A stretch of 64,000 nucleotides of DNA. It comes from Pedococcus aerophilus (GTDB taxonomy: Bacteria; Actinomycetota; Actinomycetes; Actinomycetales; Dermatophilaceae). The stretch spans positions 311,036 to 375,035 of the forward strand of contig NZ_BAAARN010000001.1 in NCBI RefSeq assembly GCF_039532215.1, given 5' to 3'. Both the position numbers and the translations under genes were made by a program. Below, piece after piece: positions 56,856 to 64,000 of this stretch (positions are counted from its first letter, which is position 1; every line of letters begins with the position of its first letter). The notes below the pieces were generated by a model, which had not been told where the DNA came from, made no database searches, and worked only from the letters and a program-made list of their open reading frames with translations.

Positions 56856-59165
56856 CTAGGCCTTGGCGGCCGTCGCCTTGGTGCCGGTGATCCGGTAGAC
56901 GTCGAAGACGCCGTCGATGCGACGCACCGCCTTCATCACGTGGTCGAGGTGGCTCGGATCCCCCATCTCGAACGTGAACTTCGAGATGGCCACCCGGTCT
57001 CGCGAGGTCTGCACCGAGGCCGACAAGATGTTGACGTGCTGGTCGGACAGCACGCGGGTGACATCGGAGAGCAGCCGGTTGCGGTCGAGCGCCTCGACCT
57101 GGAGCTGGACGAGGAAGACCGACGCCGACGAGGGCGCCCACTCGACCTCGATCATCCGATCTGGTTGCGACAGGAGCGATTCCGCGTTGGTGCAGTCGGT
57201 GCGGTGGACCGAGACGCCGTTGCCGCGGGTGATGAAACCCATGATTGGGTCACCGGGCACCGGGGTGCAGCACCGGGCGAGCTTGACCCACACGTCGGCG
57301 GTGCCGACGACGACCACGCCGGGGTCGCCGGACCGGCGGCGCATGGAGCGGGTCGGGGTGGTGGCCTCCGCGAGGTCCTCGGACGCACCCTCCTCGCCAC
57401 CGAGGGAGACGACGAGGCGGCCCACCACGTGCTGGGCGGACACGTGCCCCTCGCCGACGGCGGCATACAGGGCGTCGATGTCCTGGTAGCGCAGCTCGGA
57501 GGCGAGGCCCGTGAGGGTCTCCACGGTGAGCAGGCGCTGCAGCGGCAGGCCCTCCTTGCGCATCGCCTTGGCGATCGCGTCCTTGCCGGTCTCGATCGCC
57601 TCCTCACGGCGTTCCTTGGAGAACCACTGCTTGATCTTGTTGCGCGCCCGCGGTGACTTGACGAACGTCAGCCAGTCGCGCGAAGGGCCGGCGCCGTCGG
57701 CCTTGGAGGTGAGCACCTCGACGACGTCACCGTTCTCGAGGGTGGACTCCAGTGGCACGAGCCGTCCGTTGACGCGGCCGCCGATGCAGTGGTGTCCGAC
57801 CTCGGTGTGGACGGCGTAGGCGAAGTCGACCGGGGTGGCCCCGGCGGGAAGGGCCACGACCTCGCCCTTGGGCGTGAAGACGTAGACCTCGCGGGCGTTG
57901 ATCTCGAACCGCAGCGAGTCGAGGAACTCCCCCGGGTCGGCGGTCTCCTTCTGCCAGTCGAGCAGCTGGCGCAGCCACGCCATGTCGTTGATCGGGCCGG
58001 TCTCGCCGTCGCGGGTGCCTGCGGGCGGCGCGGTGCCGTCCTCCTTGTACTTCCAGTGCGCTGCGACGCCGTACTCCGCCCGGCGGTGCATGGTGTGCGT
58101 CCGGATCTGGATCTCCACGGGCTTGCCCTGCGGCCCGATGACCGTCGTGTGCAACGACTGGTACATGTTGAACTTGGGCATCGCGATGTAGTCCTTGAAC
58201 CGCCCGGGCAGGGGGTTCCAGCGGGCGTGCAGGGCACCGAGCGCGGCGTAGCAGTCGCGCACCGAGTCGACGAGGACCCGCACCGCGACGAGGTCGTAGA
58301 TGTCCTCGAAGTCGCGGCCGCGGACGATCATCTTCTGGTAGACGGAGTAGTAGTGCTTCGGGCGGCCGGTGACGGTCGCCTTGATCTTGGCGCCGCGCAG
58401 GTCCTCGCTCACCTGGTCGCGCACGCCGGAGAGGAACTCCTCGCGCGCGGGCGCCCGCTCGGCGACGAGCCGCACGATCTCGTCGTACACCTTGGGGTAG
58501 AGCGTCGCGAACGACAGGTCCTCGAGCTCCCACTTGATGGTGTTCATGCCGAGCCGGTGGGCCAGCGGCGCGTAGATCTCGAGCGTCTCGCGGGCCTTGC
58601 GCTGGGCCGACTCGACCGAGACGTAGCGCCAGGTGCGCGCGTTGTGGAGGCGGTCGGCGAGCTTGATGACCAGGACGCGGATGTCGCGAGCCATGGCCAC
58701 GACCATCTTGCGGACCGTCTCGGCCTGGGCCGCGTCGCCGTACGTCACCTTGTCGAGCTTGGTGACGCCGTCGACGAGCATCGCGACCTCGCGCCCGAAG
58801 TCCTTCTCCAGCTGGGAGAGGCTGTAGGCCGTGTCCTCCACCGTGTCGTGCAGGAGCGCCGCCGCGAGGGTGGCGGGCGTCATGCCGAGCTCGGCCAGGA
58901 TCGTCGTGACGGCCAACGGGTGGGTGATGTAGGCGTCGCCGGACTTGCGCTTCTGGCCCCGGTGGGCCTCCTCGGCGACGACGTAGGCCCGCTCGATGAC
59001 GGTCAGGTCCGCCTTGGGGTGGGTCGCCCGCACCGTCTGGAGCAGTGGTTCGAGGACCGGGTTGGTGGGCCCGCCCCGGCTGCCGAAGCGCGCCAGGCGG
59101 GCCCGTACACGGCTCGCGGACGACGCGCCGGTGGGCACCGGACCGGTGACGACGTCCTCACTCAT
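56856..59165 (-). CDS. rel: Bifunctional (p)ppGpp synthetase/hydrolase Rel
   Basis: A 769-residue RelA/SpoT homolog. The hydrolase HD site is [10 protein letters not shown], with DRLHNARTW; the synthetase region has [15 protein letters not shown] and [15 protein letters not shown]; then TGS ([16 protein letters not shown]) and a C-terminal ACT domain ([19 protein letters not shown]). Such full-length actinobacterial Rel both makes and breaks (p)ppGpp. Confidence 0.96.
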   Translation of the reverse strand: MSEDVVTGPVPTGASSASRVRARLARFGSRGGPTNPVLEPLLQTVRATHPKADLTVIERAYVVAEEAHRGQKRKSGDAYITHPLAVTTILAELGMTPATLAAALLHDTVEDTAYSLSQLEKDFGREVAMLVDGVTKLDKVTYGDAAQAETVRKMVVAMARDIRVLVIKLADRLHNARTWRYVSVESAQRKARETLEIYAPLAHRLGMNTIKWELEDLSFATLYPKVYDEIVRLVAERAPAREEFLSGVRDQVSEDLRGAKIKATVTGRPKHYYSVYQKMIVRGRDFEDIYDLVAVRVLVDSVRDCYAALGALHARWNPLPGRFKDYIAMPKFNMYQSLHTTVIGPQGKPVEIQIRTHTMHRRAEYGVAAHWKYKEDGTAPPAGTRDGETGPINDMAWLRQLLDWQKETADPGEFLDSLRFEINAREVYVFTPKGEVVALPAGATPVDFAYAVHTEVGHHCIGGRVNGRLVPLESTLENGDVVEVLTSKADGAGPSRDWLTFVKSPRARNKIKQWFSKERREEAIETGKDAIAKAMRKEGLPLQRLLTVETLTGLASELRYQDIDALYAAVGEGHVSAQHVVGRLVVSLGGEEGASEDLAEATTPTRSMRRRSGDPGVVVVGTADVWVKLARCCTPVPGDPIMGFITRGNGVSVHRTDCTNAESLLSQPDRMIEVEWAPSSASVFLVQLQVEALDRNRLLSDVTRVLSDQHVNILSASVQTSRDRVAISKFTFEMGDPSHLDHVMKAVRRIDGVFDVYRITGTKATAAKA

Positions 59166-59197
59166 GGGCTGAGCCTACGTGATGCGGGAGGGCCGGA

Positions 59198-59746
59198 TCA
59201 GTCGCCTCGGACCACGAGGCTGGTGTGCACCTCGCGGCCCTGCAGCCGGTCCCGTCCGTGCAGGAACTCGAGCTCGATCGGGGCCTCGAAGGCCACCACG
59301 ACCGCACCCGCGTCCTCGAGCAGCCGGCAGGCCGCCTCGGCGGTCCCGCCCGTCGCCAGGACGTCGTCGACGACGAGCACGCGCTCCCCGCCGACGAACG
59401 AGTCCTCGTGGATCTCGATCGTGGCGCTGCCGTACTCGAGGTCGTAGGAGACCCCGACCGTCTTGCCCGGCAGCTTGCCCGCCTTGCGCACCGGCACGAA
59501 CCCGATCCCGAGCTCGTGGGCCAGGGCCGCACCGAAGATGAACCCGCGCGCCTCGATGCCGACCACGAGGTCGACGGCACCGCGGCGCCGGTCCGCCATG
59601 TCCCGGACGACGGCTCCGAAGGCCTCGGCGTCCGCGAGCAACGGCGTGACGTCCTTGAAGACCACCCCGGCGCTCGGGAAGTCCGGGATGTCGCGCAGCC
59701 GGCTCTCGATGAGCGCGACGAGCGACGCGGTGGCAGCGGTCGTCAT
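59198..59746 (-). CDS. apt: Adenine phosphoribosyltransferase
   Basis: A 182-residue type I phosphoribosyltransferase: [38 protein letters not shown] and the PRPP loop [17 protein letters not shown]. It salvages adenine. It lies between secF and rel, the usual actinobacterial order; the secF gene ends three bases before its ATG. Confidence 0.95.
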   Translation of the reverse strand: MTTAATASLVALIESRLRDIPDFPSAGVVFKDVTPLLADAEAFGAVVRDMADRRRGAVDLVVGIEARGFIFGAALAHELGIGFVPVRKAGKLPGKTVGVSYDLEYGSATIEIHEDSFVGGERVLVVDDVLATGGTAEAACRLLEDAGAVVVAFEAPIELEFLHGRDRLQGREVHTSLVVRGD

Positions 59747-59748
59747 GG

Positions 59749-60924
59749 TCAGCGACGCGACTTCGGCGGGCGCTTGGGCTGGTTGCGCGGTCCGGTCTGG
59801 GCGTACTTGTGCGTCTCGCGCACCGCGCTCGGGGTGGCGGCGCCACGACCGCCGACGGCAGCCGTCTCGCGGTCGTCGTCAGCAGTGTCGTCGACACCGT
59901 GGTCGACCGGGGCCGCGTCGGACGCGAGGACCTTGCCACCGTGGCGCTGCTGGTAGCGCTCGGCCTTCTTCGTCAGCTCCACCATCTCCGGCTCCTTGTT
60001 GCGCATGTGCACCAGGAGCGGGGTGGCGATGAAGATCGAGGAGTAGGCACCGACGGCGATGCCGACGAACAGGGCCAGGGCGAGGTCGAGCAGGGTGCCC
60101 GGGCCGAGGAACAGGAACCCGATGACGAGGATCGCCGCGATCGGCAGCAGGGCCACGACCGTGGTGTTGATCGAGCGCACCAGGGTCTGGTTCACCGCGA
60201 GGTTGGCCGCCTGGGCGTACGACATCCGGAAGTTCCCGCGGGCCTCGGTGGTGTTCTCCCGGACCTTGTCGAAGACGACGACGGTGTCGTAGAGGGAGTA
60301 GCCGAGGATCGTCAGGAAGCCGATCATCGTCGCGGGCGACACCTCGAAGCCGGCGAGGGCGTAGATCCCGACCGTGATGAACAGGTCGTGGATCAGGGCC
60401 GCGAGGCCGGCGACGGCCATCTTCCAGGTGCGGAAGTAGATCGCCATGACGGCCGCGACCAGCGCGAGGAAGACGGCCAGCGCCTGGAGGGCCTTCTGGC
60501 TGACCGAGGCGCCCCACGACGGCCCGACGAACGACGCCGAGATGGTGTTCGCCTGCACGTCGAACGCCTTGGCCAGCGCGGCCTGGACGTCGCGGATCTC
60601 CGCGTCGTTGAGCTTCTCGGTCTGCACGCGCACCGTGCCGGAGCCGATGGTCGTGACCTCGGGCGCACCCGCGGCAGCCACGGAGGTCACCGCATCCTTG
60701 GCGGTCTGCTCGTAGGTGCTCTCGTTGACCGACACCCCGGGGACCCGGAACTCCGAGCCACCCGAGAACTCGAGGCTGAGGTTGAGGCCCTGGAAGATCA
60801 GGCCGAGGGCAGCGATGAGGACGAACACGCCCGAGAGGCCGTACCAGCGCTTGTAGCGACCGACGAAGTCGATCGAGCGCTTGCCCGTGTAGAGGTCGTT
60901 GCCGAGTGCGGCGAAGTTGATCAC
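59749..60924 (-). CDS. secF: Protein translocase subunit SecF
   Basis: A 391-residue six-helix membrane protein. The [13 protein letters not shown] motif of the periplasmic domain and [18 protein letters not shown] between helices 4 and 5 are SecF signatures. The C-terminus is a long basic, probably disordered tail. The GTG overlaps the secD stop (GTGA). Confidence 0.95.
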   Translation of the reverse strand: MINFAALGNDLYTGKRSIDFVGRYKRWYGLSGVFVLIAALGLIFQGLNLSLEFSGGSEFRVPGVSVNESTYEQTAKDAVTSVAAAGAPEVTTIGSGTVRVQTEKLNDAEIRDVQAALAKAFDVQANTISASFVGPSWGASVSQKALQALAVFLALVAAVMAIYFRTWKMAVAGLAALIHDLFITVGIYALAGFEVSPATMIGFLTILGYSLYDTVVVFDKVRENTTEARGNFRMSYAQAANLAVNQTLVRSINTTVVALLPIAAILVIGFLFLGPGTLLDLALALFVGIAVGAYSSIFIATPLLVHMRNKEPEMVELTKKAERYQQRHGGKVLASDAAPVDHGVDDTADDDRETAAVGGRGAATPSAVRETHKYAQTGPRNQPKRPPKSRR

Positions 60925-62723
60925 AGCGCGGTCCCGTCGCTCGTGGCCGAAGCGGTCTTGTTCATGGCGGGCATCGCGATCCGTCCTCGTCCGGCGTACC
61001 GGGGCTTGGTGGCCTTGACGCCCAGGCGCTGGGGATCCAGGCCGGACCAGCGGTGGCCGCCGCCGAAGAACTTCGTGTTCGCGAGCAGGGCCACGACCGG
61101 GTGGGTGAACATGACCACGACGAGGAGGTCGATGAGCGTGGTGAGCCCGAGGGTGAACGCGAACCCGCGCACGTTGGACGACGCCAGCAGGTAGAGGACG
61201 AAGGCGGCGAGGAAGTTGACGCCGTCGGCCGCGAGGATGGTGCGTCGTGCTCGGCGCCACCCGGTGTCGACGGCGGCGCGCAGCGGGCGGCCCTCGCGGA
61301 CCTCGTCCCGGATGCGTTCGAAGTAGACGATGAAGGAGTCCGCGGTGACACCGATGGCCACGATGAGGCCGGTGACACCGGCCATGTCGAGCCGGAAGTT
61401 CTGCGACCACCCCAGCAGCGCGATGGCCACGTAGGTGAGCAGCGCCGCGATGATGATCGACGCCACCGTGACCAGGCCCAGCGCGCGGTACTGCGCCAAG
61501 GAGTAGAGGAACACCAGTGCGAAGCCGATGATGCCGGCGACGAGTCCCATCCGCAGCTGCTCGCCACCGAGGGTCGGGCTGATCTGGTCGCGGGTCTGCA
61601 GGTCGAAGGACAGGGGCAGCGCACCGAACTTGAGCTGGTTGGCCAGGTCGCGAGCCGTGTCGATGGTGAACTGGCCGGTGATGCTGGCCTGCCCGTCGAG
61701 GATGGCGGCCTGCGCCGTCGGGGCGGTGAGCACCTGGGAGTCCAGGGTCACGGCGAAGCGGTTGCGCGGGTCCTCGAGGTTGACGAGGCGCTTGGTGACG
61801 TTGCCGAAGGCGGTGGTGCCGCTGCCGTTGAACGACAGCCGGATCTCCACGGTGCTCGACGGCTGGCCGTTGGGCAGCGGCTGGTAGCCGGCGACGGCGT
61901 CCTTGATCTGGTCGCCGCGGACCTCGACCTTGCCGAGGATGTACTTCTCGTCACCGGTGTCGGAGCAGGTGACGAGCGGCTTGTCCGGGTCGTCGACGAT
62001 GCCGTCGAGCACGCCGGGCTTGGCGCAGTCGAGGTCCTGGAACGCGGTGGTGAGCTCAGGGGTGATCTGCGCCAGGTCGCTGGCGTCCACCGGGCCTGTG
62101 GTGCTGCCCGTGGCCCCGGTCGTCGGCGTTGCACCGGTCGTCGCGCTCGGCTGCGGCGCGGTCGTGCTCTTGACGAAGGCGCCCGGGAGTCCGCTCTTGG
62201 CGGTGGTCGCGGCGCCCGTGGCCGTGGCGGCCGGCTTGGTCGTGGCCGTGCCGGTGGCGGTCCCCGTCGCCGTGCCGGTGGCGGTGCCCGTCGCGGTACC
62301 GGTTCCGGTCGGGACCGGGACGTTGGTGCCGGGGGCGGCTGCCAGGACCGGGCGGAACTGCATCTGCGAGGAACGGCGGATGGCGTCCTCGGTGGCCTTG
62401 GGCGGGGTGCCCGGCATGCTCACCACGATGTTGCGGCCACCGCTGGTGGTGACCTCGGCGCCGGCGACACCGTTGGAGTCGACGCGCTGCACGATGATGT
62501 CGCGAGCCTGGTTGAGCTGCTCGGTGGTCGGCTGGGTGTTGCCGACGAGGCGCGGGGCCAGGATCAGCTGCGTGCCGCCGGCGAGGTCGAGGCCGAGCTT
62601 GGGCGAGAACTGCGCCTCACCCCAGGTCGCGGCGGCGAAGAGCAGGCCGTAGAGGCCGATCGTGATCGCCGCCAGCGCCGACAGGACCTTCAGCGGCTTG
62701 CGGTGGTACGGGTTGATTGCCAC
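60921..62723 (-). CDS. secD: Protein translocase subunit SecD
   Basis: A 600-residue membrane protein: N-terminal helix, P1 domain with [14 protein letters not shown], and six helices with [26 protein letters not shown]. Between about residues 135 and 215 it carries a Thr/Gly/Ala/Pro-rich insertion with TATG repeats, longer than usual in SecD. With SecF it uses the proton gradient to help export. GTG start. Confidence 0.95.
   Translation of the reverse strand: [600 protein letters not shown]
62241..62316. repeat. GC-rich 12-bp repeat in secD
   Basis: The minus strand has repeats of ACCGGCACSGCSACS encoding TGTA/TATG. It makes the flexible insertion in the P1 domain and should be polymorphic. 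Confidence 0.7.
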
Positions 62724-62735
62724 GGGTGGTGACCT

Positions 62736-63047
62736 CTACTCGGTGGTGCCGGGGGTGCCCGGCTGCTCGGACGCCGCGGTGACGGGGGCCTTGAGGCCGA
62801 TGGCCCGACGGTCGAACTTCAGGACGACGCCGGGGGCCACCTCGAGGGTGACCACGGAGTCCTCGAGGGAGCGGACCGTGCCGAACAGACCCGAGGTCGT
62901 GCAGACCTCGTCACCCACCGCCAGACCGGCCTGGAGGGACTGGACCTCGCGCTGACGCCGCCGCTGGCTGAACACCATGAAGATGATGAGGAGCACGGGC
63001 AGGGCGAAGATCAGCAGGCTGGCTATGGGCGAGCCGCCATTCGACAT
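62736..63047 (-). CDS. yajC: Preprotein translocase subunit YajC
   Basis: A 103-residue protein with one membrane helix (about 8-26) and the basic FSQRRRQREVQ just after it, then a small soluble domain (VGDEVCTTSGLFGTVRSLED). It accompanies SecDF. The ATG at 63047 is chosen by family length. A promoter lies about 90 bases upstream. Confidence 0.93.
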   Translation of the reverse strand: MSNGGSPIASLLIFALPVLLIIFMVFSQRRRQREVQSLQAGLAVGDEVCTTSGLFGTVRSLEDSVVTLEVAPGVVLKFDRRAIGLKAPVTAASEQPGTPGTTE

Positions 63048-63135
63048 GGAGGATCCCTTCACGGTTGGCTGGTGGTGCGCGCAGCCGGATCGTCGGGCAC
63101 GCACGAGTCCCCGGCACTGGCCGGGTGACCGCCCG

Positions 63136-63165
63136 AGTGTAGGTGACGCACGGCATACCGACCAA
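63136..63165 (-). promoter_or_regulatory. Probable yajC-secDF-apt-rel promoter
   Basis: On the minus strand TTGGTC (63165-63160) and TACACT (63141-63136) are 18 bases apart, a reasonable vegetative promoter, leaving a leader of about 80 bases before yajC. One GTATGNCG octamer lies between the two boxes. Confidence 0.5.
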
Positions 63166-63276
63166 CGTGCCCCACCGTGGTCGCGTTCCAATTGTGACCA
63201 TTTCGCGAGCCGTCCCAGCAGCGCGGCGACCACCGCCGCCACCCGTATGGCGCGTGCTCACCGCCGCGCGCGGGCG

Positions 63277-64000
63277 TCAGGAGCCGAAGCGTCCCTCGCC
63301 GGTGTCGAGCGGCAGGGCGGGCTGGCGGTCCACCCCGGCCGGAGCTGCGAGACCGAGGTGGTCCCACGCGAGCGACGACGCCGCCCGGCCCCGTGGGGTC
63401 CGGGTGATGAACCCCTCGCGGACGAGGAAGGGCTCGGCCACGGTCTCGACGGTGTCGGCCTCCTCGCCGACGGCGACCGCGAGGGTCGACAGGCCCACGG
63501 GTCCCCCGCCGAAGCGGCGGCACAGGGCGTCGAGGACGGCGCGGTCGAGACGGTCCAGGCCGCGGTCGTCCACGTCGAACAGCGCCAGCGCCGCGTGGGC
63601 GGCCTCCTCGTCGACGACGTCCTGCCCGTGCACCTGGGCCCAGTCGCGCACCCGACGGAGGAGCCGGTTGGCGATCCGGGGCGTACCGCGGGACCGGCGG
63701 GCGATCTCCTCGATCCCTCGCGCGTCGGCAGACACCTCGAGCAGCCTGGCCGAGCGGTGCAGGATCGCCTCGAGGTCGTCGGTGGCGTAGAAGTCGAGGT
63801 GGCCGGTGAAGCCGAACCGGTCGCGCAGCGGCGCCGGGAGCAGGCCGGCACGGGTCGTCGCCCCCACCACGGTGAACGGCGGCAGCTCGAGCGGGATCGC
63901 CGTGGCCCCGGGGCCCTTGCCGACGATGACGTCGACACGGAAGTCCTCCATCGCGAGGTAGAGCATCTCCTCGGCCGACCGGGACATCCGGTGGATCTCG
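63277..64000 (-). CDS. ruvB: Holliday junction ATP-dependent helicase RuvB (5' part outside the window)
   Basis: The C-terminal 240 or so residues of Ruv[21 protein letters not shown], the sensor [21 protein letters not shown], the winged helix with [20 protein letters not shown] and the end [22 protein letters not shown]. Its start and Walker motifs lie beyond base 64000. It is followed by yajC, as in most actinobacteria. Confidence 0.95.
   Translation of the reverse strand, partial: EIHRMSRSAEEMLYLAMEDFRVDVIVGKGPGATAIPLELPPFTVVGATTRAGLLPAPLRDRFGFTGHLDFYATDDLEAILHRSARLLEVSADARGIEEIARRSRGTPRIANRLLRRVRDWAQVHGQDVVDEEAAHAALALFDVDDRGLDRLDRAVLDALCRRFGGGPVGLSTLAVAVGEEADTVETVAEPFLVREGFITRTPRGRAASSLAWDHLGLAAPAGVDRQPALPLDTGEGRFGS

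Overview
The window is a chromosomal segment of a high-GC actinobacterium. RbpA, a WhiB-family Fe-S regulator, GarA/OdhI, the ScpAB/RluB/Cmk/Der block and start codons that are often GTG all point there. The gene content and order fit the Micrococcales, possibly Intrasporangiaceae; that family-level placement is inference, not shown. Nearly the whole window is protein coding. There is one tRNA, one glycine riboswitch, no rRNA, no CRISPR array, no insertion sequence and no prophage.

Region 1 (1-12.2 kb) is mostly accessory and stress related. It holds rbpA under a sigma-R-like promoter, an Atg22-like transporter, a secreted M15 peptidase, a secreted phosphatase made of two tandem HAD domains, a small SSB-like protein, and helR (RNA polymerase rescue ATPase) with a rifamycin-associated-element-like palindrome in front of it. 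An isochorismatase-type hydrolase follows, then whiB divergent from a MerR/B12-binding regulator with the CarH/LitR cobalamin-photoreceptor motifs, and an aldo/keto reductase. Region 2 (12.2-15.1 kb) has yciO divergent from tdh-kbl (threonine to glycine plus acetyl-CoA). Region 3 (15.2-26.9 kb) has a tightly overlapping osmC/DUF1697/serine hydrolase/phzF operon, a RES/Xre-type toxin-antitoxin pair next to a 55-bp tandem repeat, a His-rich methyltransferase, a glutamate-cysteine ligase and sbcDC.

Region 4 (27-36.1 kb) is a long minus-strand block whose order matches the mycobacterial Rv1832-Rv1822 neighbourhood: gcvP (behind a glycine riboswitch), a MerR regulator, a bifunctional-nuclease-family protein, an FtsR-like MerR regulator, garA, gcvH, DUF881, small basic protein, DUF881 and a CDP-alcohol phosphatidyltransferase. 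Together with tdh-kbl it makes the window rich in glycine metabolism. Region 5 (36.2-41.8 kb) holds small accessory genes and a MocR regulator divergent from an EamA transporter. Region 6 (42-51.7 kb) is tRNA-Pro(GGG) followed by the housekeeping block xerD-parA-scpA-scpB-rluB-tyrA-cmk-der, with malQ upstream. Region 7 (51.7-64 kb) is hisS and a metallo-hydrolase, divergent from a cyclophilin and a DUF349 protein, then ruvB(partial)-yajC-secD-secF-apt-rel.

Two patterns run through the whole window. First, many genes have a TANNNT -10 box only 6-8 bases before the start codon and no Shine-Dalgarno sequence, so leaderless transcription is common. Second, an octamer, GTATGNCG (reverse complement CGNCATAC), occurs about 29 times on both strands, in genes and between them, often forcing rare codons. 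I regard this dispersed octamer as the most unusual signal here.
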